NCBI RefSeq assembly: GCF_022701295.1
Contig: NZ_CP033204.1
Span: 620,001-684,000 of the forward strand
Direction of reading: 5' to 3'
DNA length: 64,000 nt
Origin: Sphingopyxis sp. YF1
GTDB lineage: Bacteria > Pseudomonadota > Alphaproteobacteria > Sphingomonadales > Sphingomonadaceae
Within the stretch, counting starts at the first letter, position 1; each line of letters begins with the position of its first letter. This document shows, piece by piece, positions 1 to 7,935 of the stretch. Position numbers and translations under genes: made by a program. The notes below the pieces were generated by a model. That model was not told the DNA's origin. It worked only from the letters and a program-made list of their open reading frames with translations, and searched no databases.

Positions 1-168
1 GTCGGCAATCGCGCCGAAGCCCTTGTCGCGCAGCGCGGCAGCGGCACGGCGCTGACGATGCTGCCCGACGCGCGCGCAGCTCTCCGTCTGCCGCCCGGTG
101 CGATCTTTGGCGATCCCGGCCCGATCTACGGCCGCGCCCCCGACGCGAAGCCCATGGCGGCGACATGA
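1..168 (+). CDS. tsaB: tRNA threonylcarbamoyladenosine biosynthesis protein TsaB, C-terminal end (5' truncated by the window)
   Basis: Only the last 55 codons are present, ending at TGA 166-168. The tail PIYGRAPDAKP matches the conserved C-terminal end of TsaB, the partner of TsaD/TsaE in making t6A37 on ANN-decoding tRNAs. The stop overlaps the start of the next gene (ATGA at 165-168), which fits the common tsaB-rimI pairing. The catalytic-like N-terminal ASKHA fold lies outside the window, so the call rests on the tail and the neighbour. Confidence 0.82.
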   Translation, partial: VGNRAEALVAQRGSGTALTMLPDARAALRLPPGAIFGDPGPIYGRAPDAKPMAAT

Positions 169-635
169 GCATTGCGATCCGCCTCGCCGAAGCGCGCGTG
201 GCCGACCTTGCGGCGGTGATGCGGGTGATGGACGCCGCCTTCGACCCCGCTTTTGGCGAAGCCTGGAGCCGTGCACAGTTGCTGACGCTGTTCGCGCTGC
301 CGTCGGCGCGCATCTGCCTCGCGTGGGATGGCGACGTGCCGTGCGGCTTTTCGGCGGCGCGCGTCGCGGGGCCCGAAAGCGAACTTCTCCTGCTCGCGGT
401 CGATCCGGCGCGTCGCGGCCGCGGGGTCGGTGCGCGGCTGATGGCAGACTGGCAGGGATGGGCGGCCGGCGAAGGGGCCGAAGACTATTTCCTCGAAATG
501 CGCGCTGACAACGATGCCGTTCATCTCTATGAGCGGTGCGGTTTTTCTGAATGCGGTCGTCGCAAGGACTATTATCGCGGCGATGACGGTGTGATCCGCG
601 ATGCGATTACAATGCGCCGCTCCGTCGTCAACTAG
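165..635 (+). CDS. rimI: Ribosomal-protein-alanine N-acetyltransferase RimI (GNAT family)
   Basis: A 156-residue GNAT acetyltransferase. The acetyl-CoA pyrophosphate loop is visible as RRGRGVG near residues 86-92, after the strand LLLLAVDP, and the C-terminal part has the usual YERCGF segment. RimI acetylates the N-terminal alanine of ribosomal protein S18 in E. coli; in many genomes it is coupled to tsaB, as here, by a 4-base ATGA overlap. The family assignment is firm. The exact acceptor protein is inferred from gene order, since GNAT sequences alone do not reveal it. Confidence 0.85.
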   Translation: MSIAIRLAEARVADLAAVMRVMDAAFDPAFGEAWSRAQLLTLFALPSARICLAWDGDVPCGFSAARVAGPESELLLLAVDPARRGRGVGARLMADWQGWAAGEGAEDYFLEMRADNDAVHLYERCGFSECGRRKDYYRGDDGVIRDAITMRRSVVN

Positions 636-656
636 GTGATAGAGCTTGCGACAATG

Positions 657-671
657 CTGCCAGAATGGCAG
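657..671. repeat. Short inverted repeat CTGCCA-gaa-TGGCAG between rimI and mucR
   Basis: Perfect 6-bp arms with a 3-base loop lie 22 bases past the rimI stop and about 75 bases before mucR. It could be a weak rimI terminator or a regulator half-site. There is no T-tract, so the role is open. Confidence 0.3.
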
Positions 672-745
672 TATCTCGACCGGATGAATGAAGGGTCCAA
701 ATGCACGCCGTTCACCTTCTGGGTACATAAAAAAGGAAACTGTCC

Positions 746-1180
746 ATGTCGGAACAAGCCGATACCAGCGAAATGCTGGTCACATTGACCGCAGACATCG
801 TCGCGGCGCATGTCAGCAACAATAGCGTCGCGATTTCCGATCTTTCGATATTGATCAACAATGTCCACGCCGCGCTCTCGAATCTCGGCAGCCAGCCGGT
901 CGAGGAAGAAAAGCCGGTTCCCGCGGTCTCTGTGCGGACGTCGGTCAAGCCCGACTACATTGTCTGCCTCGAAGACGGTAAGAAGCTCAAGATGCTGCGC
1001 CGGCATCTGATGACGCATTACGGCATGACCCCCGACGATTATCGCGCCAAATGGGGCCTGCCTGCCGACTATCCGATGGTCGCCCCCAATTATGCCGAAC
1101 GGCGCCGTGCGCTGGCCAAGGAAATTGGCCTCGGCACCAAGGGGCGCGGCGGCGGGCGCAAGCGCAAGAAAGCGGCCTGA
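746..1180 (+). CDS. MucR/Ros-family zinc-finger transcriptional regulator
   Basis: A 144-residue protein of the alphaproteobacterial Ros/MucR family, global DNA-binding regulators of exopolysaccharide, motility and cell-cycle genes. The finger lies at about residues 71-100: C74, D77, H87 and H91 within [18 protein letters not shown], followed by the family signature [14 protein letters not shown]. The second zinc cysteine is replaced by Asp (CLED rather than CLEC), a variant known in other members of the family. The C-terminus is a basic tail ([12 protein letters not shown]). It is transcribed alone, and a hairpin at 1215-1242 may end its message. Confidence 0.92.
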   Translation: MSEQADTSEMLVTLTADIVAAHVSNNSVAISDLSILINNVHAALSNLGSQPVEEEKPVPAVSVRTSVKPDYIVCLEDGKKLKMLRRHLMTHYGMTPDDYRAKWGLPADYPMVAPNYAERRRALAKEIGLGTKGRGGGRKRKKAA

Positions 1181-1214
1181 CCGCCACCCGCAGCAAGGGC
1201 CCGAACGGGCCGGG

Positions 1215-1242
1215 AAGGGCGGTGCCGTTCGGTGCCGCCCTT
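1215..1242 (+). terminator. Candidate rho-independent terminator after mucR
   Basis: Perfect 8-bp arms AAGGGCGG and CCGCCCTT surround a 12-base loop, 34 bases after the mucR stop. Only a short TTGT follows, so the poly-T feature is weak. It also lies upstream of the fur promoter region. Confidence 0.5.
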
Positions 1243-1314
1243 GTCCTATGCGCGGGGTGACCCTATACAGAATCAAGAACAAAGAAACGACTGCGTTTCG
1301 CAGGAAAGGCCCGC

Positions 1315-1740
1315 ATGTCCGGTACCATCGATCTCGAAGCTCTTTGCCATGAAAAGGGGCTCCGCATCACCGAACAGCGCCGCATCATTGCGCGCGTGAT
1401 CTCGGATTCGCAGGATCATCCCGACGTCGAGACGCTGTATGAGCGCGCGTCCAAGGTCGACAGCGGCATTTCGATCGCGACCGTCTACCGCACCGTGCGA
1501 TTGTTCGAAGAAGCCGGCATCCTCGACCGCCACGACTTCGGCGACGGCCGCTCGCGCTACGAAGCAGCGCCCGAGGCGCATCACGACCATCTGATCGACG
1601 TCGAGACCGGCAAGGTGATCGAATTCGTCGACCCCGAGCTCGAAGCGTTGCAGAAAGTCATCGCCGAACGCCTCGGTTTCCGCCTCGTCGACCACCGCAT
1701 GGAGCTTTATGGTGTCTCCCTCGATCGCGACAAGGGCTGA
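1315..1740 (+). CDS. fur: Fur-family ferric uptake regulator
   Basis: A 141-residue Fur-family repressor. The N-terminal winged helix spans about residues 8-83 (GLRITEQRRIIARVI, then ISIATVYRTVRLFEEAG). The dimerisation and metal-binding domain follows, with the histidine cluster HHDH at residues 89-92. There are no CxxC motifs, so no structural Cys4 zinc site, as in many alphaproteobacterial Fur and Irr proteins. The HHDH motif and length suit Fur or Mur; Irr cannot be excluded on sequence alone. The end overlaps the next gene by 32 bases, suggesting coupled translation. Fur-like palindromes at 7835-7917 in this window are plausible targets. Confidence 0.88.
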   Translation: MSGTIDLEALCHEKGLRITEQRRIIARVISDSQDHPDVETLYERASKVDSGISIATVYRTVRLFEEAGILDRHDFGDGRSRYEAAPEAHHDHLIDVETGKVIEFVDPELEALQKVIAERLGFRLVDHRMELYGVSLDRDKG

Positions 1741-2503
1741 CGCCGCCCGGATAACCTGGCGCGTCGCCGCACGCCTGGCCCTGATGGTGCTGGCGTTGCT
1801 CTTCCTGATCGTTCCCCATCTTTGTTACCGCGCGGTCGGCCGTCCGTCACCGATGGTCATGGCCTTCCTCAATGCCGTCGGCTGGATTGCCGGGCTGCGC
1901 ATCCGCACGACGGGCAAGCGGCTCCGCCGCGACGTTCTGTTCGTCTCGAACCATGTCAGCTGGCTCGACATATTGGCGCTCGGCGGCGCGGCGCGCTCGG
2001 CCTTCGTGTCCAAGGCCGAGGTCGGGACGACCCCGCTCGTCGGCTGGCTCGCCGATCAGAACCACACCATCTATGTCCAGCGCGAGGCGAAGCGCGAGAT
2101 CCACAATCAGGCGAACAGCCTGCGCGAAGCACTGGCGCGCGGCCGCCCGGTGACGCTCTTTCCGGAGGGTACGACCGGCCCCGGCGACGGCTTGCTGCCC
2201 TTTCGCGCTTCGCTGTTCCAGGCGATCATCCCGACCCCGCCCGACTTGCAGGTCCAGCCCGTTTTTCTCGATTACGGCGAGGAGGCGAGCGACATCGCGT
2301 GGCTCGATCCCGAATCCGGGCTCGACAATTTCAAGCGGCTCCTCGCGCGCAAGCGGCCGATCGCACTGACGATCCACTATCTCGACCCGCTGCCCGACGA
2401 GGCCGAGCGCGATCGCAAGGTGATCAACGAAGCGGCGCGTAGCGCGATCCTCGCGCAGCTCGCCGCGGCACGCCCTTCCGCCGCGCCGCTCCATCGCCTA
2501 TAG
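1709..2503 (+). CDS. Lysophospholipid / 1-acyl-glycerol-3-phosphate acyltransferase (PlsC family)
   Basis: A 264-residue membrane-anchored acyltransferase that would add the second acyl chain to lysophosphatidic acid (or a related lysolipid) at the inner membrane. The N-terminus carries a hydrophobic segment (about residues 18-38). The catalytic HX4D motif is NHVSWLD (H82, D87), and the glycerol-phosphate-binding FPEGT motif lies near residue 151. ATG 1709 is chosen because GGAG sits 5 bases upstream, inside the end of fur. A gene of this family between fur and miaB is common in sphingomonads. Confidence 0.9.
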   Translation: MVSPSIATRADAARITWRVAARLALMVLALLFLIVPHLCYRAVGRPSPMVMAFLNAVGWIAGLRIRTTGKRLRRDVLFVSNHVSWLDILALGGAARSAFVSKAEVGTTPLVGWLADQNHTIYVQREAKREIHNQANSLREALARGRPVTLFPEGTTGPGDGLLPFRASLFQAIIPTPPDLQVQPVFLDYGEEASDIAWLDPESGLDNFKRLLARKRPIALTIHYLDPLPDEAERDRKVINEAARSAILAQLAAARPSAAPLHRL

Positions 2504-2510
2504 CGCGCCG

Positions 2511-3860
2511 ATGAAATCCGAGACTCCGAACACCTCTTCCAAGACTTTCCACGTCAAATCCTTCGGCTGCCAGATGAACGTCTATGACGGCGAACGGATG
2601 GCCGAGATGCTGGGCGCCGAGGGCTATGTCGCCGCCGCCGAGGGGGCCGACGCCGACCTTGTCGTGCTCAACACGTGCCACATTCGTGAAAAGGCGGCTG
2701 AAAAAGTCTATTCGGACATCGGGCGGCTGAAACGCGCCGACGGCAGCCGTCCGACGATCGCGGTCGCCGGCTGCGTCGCGCAGGCCGAGGGCGCCGAGAT
2801 CGCCCGGCGTGCTCCCTCGGTCGACGTTGTCGTCGGACCGCAGGCCTACCACCGCCTGCCCGACCTGATCGCGCGCGCCGCGAAGGGTGAAAAGGCGGTC
2901 GACCTCGATATGCCGCTCGACAGCAAGTTCGGCGCGCTGCCGAAGCGCGCTGGCGGCCAGCGCCCGACGGCCTTCCTGACCGTGCAGGAAGGCTGCGACA
3001 AATTCTGCACCTATTGCGTCGTGCCCTATACGCGCGGCGCCGAGATCAGCCGCCCCTTCGCCGACCTGGTCACCGAGGCGCGCGCGCTTGTCGCGGGCGG
3101 CGCGCGCGAGATCACCCTGCTCGGCCAGAACGTCAATGCCTGGGACGGTGAGGACGAGCGGGGCCGGGCGATCGGCCTCGACGGGCTGATCCGCGAACTC
3201 GCGCGCGAAGACGGGCTCGAACGCATCCGCTACACGACCAGCCACCCCAACGACATGACCGACGGGCTCATCGCCGCGCATGGCGAGATCGACAAGCTGA
3301 TGCCCTTCCTCCATCTGCCGGTACAGGCGGGCAGCGACCGCATTCTCGCCGCCATGAACCGCAGCCACAGCGTCGATTCCTATCTGCGCGTCATTGAGCG
3401 CGTGCGCGCCGTACGCCCCGACATAGCGATCTCGGGGGATTTCATCGTCGGTTTCCCCGGCGAAACCGAAGAGGATTTTCAGGCGACGCTCGATATCGTC
3501 CGCGCCACCAGCTATGCGATGGCGTACAGCTTCAAATATTCGCGCCGTCCCGGCACGCCCGCGGCGACGATGGGGGATCAGGTGGACGAAGCGGTGATGA
3601 ACGACCGCCTCCAGCGTCTGCAGGCGCTGCTCAACGAACAGCAACAGGCGTTCAACGAAGCGATGGTCGGCCGCACCACGCGTCTGCTCCTCGAGCGCAG
3701 GGGCAAGCTCGACGGCCAGCTCATCGGCAAGTCGCCCTGGCTCCAGTCGGTGCATGTCATCGCGCCGGGCCTGAAGATCGGCGACATGGTCGACGTGCGC
3801 ATCGTCTCGGCGGGACCGAACAGCCTCGCGGCCGAACCGCTGATGGAAGCCGTCGCTTAG
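2511..3860 (+). CDS. miaB: tRNA-2-methylthio-N6-dimethylallyladenosine synthase MiaB
   Basis: A 449-residue radical-SAM methylthiotransferase that converts i6A37 to ms2i6A37 in tRNA. The N-terminal auxiliary [4Fe-4S] ligands are C20 (SFGCQMN), C56 (LNTCHIRE) and C88 (VAGCVAQ). The radical-SAM cluster ligands are C162, C166 and C169 in [24 protein letters not shown]-binding domain closes the protein (about residues 375-440). It follows the acyltransferase by 7 bases and is probably co-transcribed with it. Confidence 0.97.
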   Translation: MKSETPNTSSKTFHVKSFGCQMNVYDGERMAEMLGAEGYVAAAEGADADLVVLNTCHIREKAAEKVYSDIGRLKRADGSRPTIAVAGCVAQAEGAEIARRAPSVDVVVGPQAYHRLPDLIARAAKGEKAVDLDMPLDSKFGALPKRAGGQRPTAFLTVQEGCDKFCTYCVVPYTRGAEISRPFADLVTEARALVAGGAREITLLGQNVNAWDGEDERGRAIGLDGLIRELAREDGLERIRYTTSHPNDMTDGLIAAHGEIDKLMPFLHLPVQAGSDRILAAMNRSHSVDSYLRVIERVRAVRPDIAISGDFIVGFPGETEEDFQATLDIVRATSYAMAYSFKYSRRPGTPAATMGDQVDEAVMNDRLQRLQALLNEQQQAFNEAMVGRTTRLLLERRGKLDGQLIGKSPWLQSVHVIAPGLKIGDMVDVRIVSAGPNSLAAEPLMEAVA

Positions 3861-3895
3861 TGCGACCCGATACCCCGACCACCGTTTGTCCCGCG

Positions 3896-3953
3896 CTTGT
3901 CGAAGGACCGTTCTTTGTTCAAACCTCCGCAAGGAGGAATGGGCTTCGACAAG
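3896..3953. repeat. REP-like nested inverted repeat between miaB and phoH
   Basis: Outer arms CTTGTCGAAG (3896-3905) and CTTCGACAAG (3944-3953) are perfect 10-bp complements. An inner hairpin CCTCC-gcaa-GGAGG lies at 3924-3937. The arm sequence resembles dispersed intergenic elements of sphingomonads containing TTCGACAAG. It may act as an mRNA stabiliser or attenuator between the two genes. Confidence 0.7.
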
Positions 3954-4004
3954 TTCGGCACCAGCGAATTACATTGCCCAAGCCAGCCTAGGAGCCCTGC
4001 CCAC

Positions 4005-5009
4005 GTGTCCAAACGCCCGCTCGCCGCAACCCCCGCCGAACCTGGCGACCGCGTCCGGTTGACCGCGGAGTTCGAGCGAACGCAACTGCTGGGCATCCTG
4101 TTCGGTGAGTTCGACCGCAATCTCGTCGCGATCGAAAACCGCCTCGGCGTCTATATCTCGGCGCGCGGTAACCGCGTTCAGATCGAGGGCGAGGCCGAAG
4201 CCGCGGCGCGCGCGCGCGATGTGCTCGTCGATCTCTACACCCGCATCGAACAGGGGCAGGAAGTGGACGCCGGCATGGTCGACGGGGTGATCGCGATGTC
4301 GGCGCAGCCGACGCTCGACGGCATCATCCGGCACGAAAAGGAACAGGCGCCGAGGGTGATGATCCGCACGCGCAAGAAGACGATCGTCCCGCGCGCACCG
4401 TCGCAGGTCCCCTATATGCAGGCGCTCGCGCGCGACGACGTGATTTTTGCGCTCGGTCCTGCGGGAACCGGCAAGACCTATCTGGCGGTGGCGCAGGCGG
4501 TGGCGCAGCTCATCACCGGCAGCGTCCAGCGCCTCATCCTCTCGCGCCCCGCGGTCGAGGCAGGCGAAAAGCTCGGTTTCCTGCCCGGCGACATGAAGGA
4601 AAAGGTCGATCCCTATCTGCGGCCGCTCTACGACGCGCTCCACGACTGCCTGCCCGCCGAACAGGTCGAGCGCCGCATCGCCTCGGGCGAAATCGAGATC
4701 GCGCCGCTCGCCTTCATGCGCGGGCGCACGCTCGCCGATGCTTTCATCATTCTCGACGAGGCGCAGAACACAACCATCCCGCAGATGAAGATGTTCCTCA
4801 CCCGTTTCGGCATGAACAGCCGCATGGTGATCTGCGGCGACCCCAAGCAGGTCGATTTGCCGCTTCCCGCCAGCTCGGGGCTCGCCGATGCCGTCGCGCG
4901 GCTGGAAGGGGTCGAGGGGATCAACGTCAGCCGCTTCACCAGCACCGACGTCGTCCGCCACCCGATCGTTGGGCGGATTGTCGAGGCTTATGAAGGGCCG
5001 GGGAGCTAA
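4005..5009 (+). CDS. phoH: PhoH-family ATPase
   Basis: A 334-residue PhoH-like P-loop ATPase, a cytoplasmic protein linked to RNA metabolism and ribosome quality control together with the RNase YbeY. A KH-like N-terminal segment precedes the ATPase core, which has Walker A GPAGTGKT and Walker B FIILDEAQN. The frame stays open to a TTG at 3897, but that stretch is the REP-like repeat. GTG 4005 is chosen because AGGAG lies about 10 bases upstream and gives the usual N-terminal length. The ybeY gene that normally follows phoH in this lineage is absent; a convergent unrelated gene overlaps the stop by 4 bases. Confidence 0.93.
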   Translation: MSKRPLAATPAEPGDRVRLTAEFERTQLLGILFGEFDRNLVAIENRLGVYISARGNRVQIEGEAEAAARARDVLVDLYTRIEQGQEVDAGMVDGVIAMSAQPTLDGIIRHEKEQAPRVMIRTRKKTIVPRAPSQVPYMQALARDDVIFALGPAGTGKTYLAVAQAVAQLITGSVQRLILSRPAVEAGEKLGFLPGDMKEKVDPYLRPLYDALHDCLPAEQVERRIASGEIEIAPLAFMRGRTLADAFIILDEAQNTTIPQMKMFLTRFGMNSRMVICGDPKQVDLPLPASSGLADAVARLEGVEGINVSRFTSTDVVRHPIVGRIVEAYEGPGS

Positions 5010-5869
5010 CTCCCCGTCTTCTTGAAGGTCACCGTCGCCGCGGGCCCGGGTACGATCTCGCGGGTGCCCTTGCGCACCGTCCCGTCGGGCCATTTGACCT
5101 GATAGACGAAACGCCCCGACAGCGGCTTTTTCACGCCGGTCTCGATCTCGTTCCACTTGCACTGGAAACGGTCCCACGGGTCGGGCTGCTTGCGCGTGCA
5201 CACCTTGAAGGCAAAGGCGCTGATCAGCAGCACCTCACCCGTCGCGGGCTGGGTCGCGAGGGTGACGCTGGGGCGCGGGGTGGGCAGGGCCGCGCCGATG
5301 CCCCGGGTCAGGATCGGACCCGCGCCCTTCTCGGCGCTGCAACTGGCGCGCGCGGCGATGGCGGGCAGCGTCGGCGCGATCCGCTGCCGGTTTGCTTCGG
5401 CTGCGGTCGCAAGCGTCGAATAATCGCCGGCATCCGCAGCCTTGATCCCGGCGCGTTCGAACGCCAGCAACGGTTCGGCATAGACCGCGGTGGGGTAGGT
5501 CAGTCGCGCGAACTCGTGGCGCAGTCGCGCGACTTCGAGCGCGAGGTCGCCCAGCCGCCGGGTCGCCGCGTCGCCGCTATCGGCGGCCGCGTGGTCGGGG
5601 GCGCAATCGACGATGTCGTAGCGCGGGCGAAGCTTGCCTGCGGCGTCGGGCATGGCCGTCACCAGCCGTTCAGCCGCGCGCGGATTTTCTGCGGCTTCGG
5701 CTTCGGCGGCAATGCGCAGGTCGTAATAGCCGTCGGGATACCAGCTCTGCGGCGGTACGCCGGCTTCCAGCGCCTTCAGCGCGGTCGCGTCGGGCGGATC
5801 ATCCGTTTGCGCGGCCGCACCCGCCGGCGCCGTGGCGGCGACCGCCAGCGCGATCCAGCGACCGTCCAT
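5006..5869 (-). CDS. Secreted protein of unknown function, paralogue of the preceding gene product
   Basis: A 287-residue protein with an N-terminal signal peptide (hydrophobic to about residue 20, cleavage near GAAAQ). I do not recognise a family. The last 75 residues or so are nearly identical to the product of 5872-6759, including FKVCTRKQPDPWDRF and KWNEIETGV. Four cysteines recur at matching places in both proteins, which suggests two disulfides in the periplasm. It starts 2 bases after the stop of its paralogue and is the last gene of a TIR-paralogue-paralogue operon. A role in sensing or binding for the membrane TIR protein is an inference from gene order only. Confidence 0.75.
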   Translation of the reverse strand: MDGRWIALAVAATAPAGAAAQTDDPPDATALKALEAGVPPQSWYPDGYYDLRIAAEAEAAENPRAAERLVTAMPDAAGKLRPRYDIVDCAPDHAAADSGDAATRRLGDLALEVARLRHEFARLTYPTAVYAEPLLAFERAGIKAADAGDYSTLATAAEANRQRIAPTLPAIAARASCSAEKGAGPILTRGIGAALPTPRPSVTLATQPATGEVLLISAFAFKVCTRKQPDPWDRFQCKWNEIETGVKKPLSGRFVYQVKWPDGTVRKGTREIVPGPAATVTFKKTGS

Positions 5870-5871
5870 GA

Positions 5872-6759
5872 TCAGCTTCCGCTCTTCTTGAAGGTCACGG
5901 TCACCGCGCTTTCCTCGTCATAATTGGGGACGATTTCGCGCGTGCCCTTGCGGATCGCCCCATCGGGCCAGCGGACCTGGTAGACATAGCGTCCTGCGAG
6001 TTGCTTCTCGACCCCGGTCTCGATCTCGTTCCATTTGCATTTGAAACGGTCCCACGGGTCGGGCTGTTTGCGCGTGCACACCTTGAAGGCAAAGGCGTTG
6101 ACGAGCAGCACCTCGCCGCCCGCCGGGCTGGTCCGGACGATCACCGGGCCGCCTTCACCCGCGCCGCAGCCGCCCTCGACGACGATCTTCGGAGCCCTGG
6201 GGGCGAGCCGCGTGCGGTTCGCCTCGACCGCTGCAGCGAGCAGCGCATAGCTGTCGGGCTCTTCGCTGATGCTGTCGTCGGCGATCGGCGCGTCGTCCGC
6301 TGCTGCGGTTTCGACGCCATAGATTTCGGCTTCGCTCGCCTTTGCGGCCTCGGCGATCTGGGTCTTTTCGAACGCGAGCAAAGGTTCGGCCCAGGCCGCC
6401 GCCGGCAGTTTCAGCCGGATGAAGTCGGCGCGTAGCCGCGCGACTTCGCTTGCGACGAAGCCGTAGCGCGCGCTCGCCGGGTCGAGTTCGGCGGGGTCAT
6501 GCCCTTCGGCGCCGCAATCGACGACATCGAAGCGTTTTCCGAGCCCGTCGTCGAAATCGAAGATTCGTTCGTCGGCGGGGCGCTTGCGCTCCTGTTCGTC
6601 GGCTTCGGCGGCGATGCGGACGTCGTAATAGCCCTCGGGGTACCAGCTTTGCGCCGGCACTGCGGCCTCGATCGCCTTCAGTGCCGCGGCGTCGGGCGGG
6701 GTCTGCGCCAGCGCCGCCGACGGCAGGAAAATGGCGGTTGCCAATAGTTTGCGCATCAT
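5872..6759 (-). CDS. Secreted protein of unknown function in an operon with a TIR-domain membrane protein
   Basis: A 295-residue exported protein: the signal peptide begins MMRKLLATAIFLPSAALAQ. The mature part has four cysteines (VDC, GGC, KVC, KCKW) and an acidic central insertion absent from its downstream paralogue (5006-5869). The start at 6759 is supported by AGGAGG just upstream and by an ATGA overlap with the TIR gene stop; ATG 6756 is the alternative. The C-terminal third is highly conserved between the two copies, so it is probably the functional module. No known domain is recognised. Confidence 0.75.
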   Translation of the reverse strand: MMRKLLATAIFLPSAALAQTPPDAAALKAIEAAVPAQSWYPEGYYDVRIAAEADEQERKRPADERIFDFDDGLGKRFDVVDCGAEGHDPAELDPASARYGFVASEVARLRADFIRLKLPAAAWAEPLLAFEKTQIAEAAKASEAEIYGVETAAADDAPIADDSISEEPDSYALLAAAVEANRTRLAPRAPKIVVEGGCGAGEGGPVIVRTSPAGGEVLLVNAFAFKVCTRKQPDPWDRFKCKWNEIETGVEKQLAGRYVYQVRWPDGAIRKGTREIVPNYDEESAVTVTFKKSGS

Positions 6760-7733
6760 GGCTCCTCCTGTTTCAATCGCCGTGGTCCGCCGAGCCACCC
6801 CGCGACGAGCAGCGCTGCCGCCAGCGCCGCGAGCGTCCACGCCGCCGCGAGCATCAGCTTTACCCGCCCGATCGATGCGGCGGTCCACAAGGCTGCAACG
6901 TCGTAAGCGGCATCGGCGAGCGCATCGGCTGGAAGGTCGGGGCATTCCTCCTCGAAGACGAGCTTCGCGTCAGGGGTGCATTCGGTGCCGCGCACCAGCG
7001 GGGCGCCATTCTCGCCCGCGATGAGATAGGCCGACGACGTCCAGCCATAGGTTGCGGCGGCGGCGAGCAGCAGCGCAATCAGCGCGCCCTGCATGCTCCG
7101 CTTGGTCCACGTCCTGATCGATCCACTCGCGACCGCGCCCGCCGGAACGACGAGTACGAGCAGCGCGGTCAGCCAGCCGACCGGCGAATCCGGCGGTGCG
7201 AGCCCGCCGAACCATGCGGCGAGCAGCAGCAGCGCGAGCACCGCGCCGCCGACGCCGGCGCGAACCAGCGCATTGTTCCAGCTCAGGCTTTTTGCGCCCC
7301 GTGGCTTTCGGGGGACATAGTCACCGCGCGGGCCGGTGATGAGTTGTTCGACGACGTCGCCCAGTCGCGCGATATGATCCTCGACCGGCGGCGACAGTGC
7401 GTCGAGCCAGTGCGGCACGCTCATGAAATATTCAAGGCTGCGCTCGGGCATCGCTTCCTCGATGCGGAAGGGGATGATCGGCAGGCCGAGGTGCACCGCG
7501 CGCTCGACCTCGCGCAATATCTGCGGCGAGCTGTTGGCGTGGCGCGAAAAGACGAGGACAAAGACGCTCGCGCCCTTCAGCCCGTCGATGATCGCCTCGC
7601 CCCACGAGGCGCCGGGGACGATGTCGCGCGGCGCGATCCAGCAGCGCCGTCCGCGCTCTTCGAGCAGCGCGCACACCATGTTCGCGACGGTGCGGTCCTT
7701 TGACGAATAGCTGATGAAGACCTCTGGCGGCAT
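6756..7733 (-). CDS. TIR-domain protein with four C-terminal membrane segments
   Basis: A 325-residue protein. Residues 3-135 form a TIR domain: EVFISYSSKDR at the start, WIAPRDI box 2-like, and SSPQILREVERAV, where E75 or E77 is the candidate NADase glutamate. Four hydrophobic segments follow at about 158-177, 186-206, 214-232 and 293-313. If the TIR domain is cytoplasmic, the loop 233-292 with C252 and C264 faces the periplasm. TIR domains in bacteria are NAD+-cleaving effectors or signalling adaptors. This is the first gene of a coupled three-gene operon with two exported Cys-containing paralogues, so envelope signalling or defence are both possible; neither is shown. Confidence 0.85.
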   Translation of the reverse strand: MPPEVFISYSSKDRTVANMVCALLEERGRRCWIAPRDIVPGASWGEAIIDGLKGASVFVLVFSRHANSSPQILREVERAVHLGLPIIPFRIEEAMPERSLEYFMSVPHWLDALSPPVEDHIARLGDVVEQLITGPRGDYVPRKPRGAKSLSWNNALVRAGVGGAVLALLLLAAWFGGLAPPDSPVGWLTALLVLVVPAGAVASGSIRTWTKRSMQGALIALLLAAAATYGWTSSAYLIAGENGAPLVRGTECTPDAKLVFEEECPDLPADALADAAYDVAALWTAASIGRVKLMLAAAWTLAALAAALLVAGWLGGPRRLKQEEP

Positions 7734-7834
7734 CGGTCTTTTCCCCCGCCGCCATCATGCCGCGGGGCGGCGCATTGGGCAACCGTCCGGATGTTGGCGA
7801 AAGTGCCGCGCAGCGTAGCCTCGGGGATCGAATT

Positions 7835-7853
7835 ATAGCAAACGAGTCGCAAT
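7835..7853. promoter_or_regulatory. Imperfect Fur-like palindrome, distal site
   Basis: The 19-bp element ATAGCAA-acgag-TCGCAAT shares its right arm and 5-base spacer with the perfect site 64 bp downstream; the left arm matches at 5 of 7 positions. It lies between the divergent TIR operon and the TonB receptor gene. Confidence 0.5.
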
Positions 7854-7898
7854 AGCATAATGCTTGACCCCCGTGAATTGCACCCCTAGAGGATCGCT

Positions 7899-7917
7899 AT
7901 TGCGAGTCAGTCGCAAT
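7899..7917. promoter_or_regulatory. Perfect 19-bp palindrome, candidate Fur/iron-responsive operator of the haem receptor
   Basis: ATTGCGA-gtcag-TCGCAAT has perfect 7-bp arms and sits 18 bases before the chosen start of the TonB receptor gene, just ahead of its ribosome-binding site. Size and symmetry fit a Fur-family operator, and the regulated gene is an iron-source receptor, but the sequence is not the E. coli Fur consensus. Binding by the Fur protein encoded at 1315-1740 is an inference. Confidence 0.6.
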
Positions 7918-7935
7918 CATATAAGGGGAAATTCA

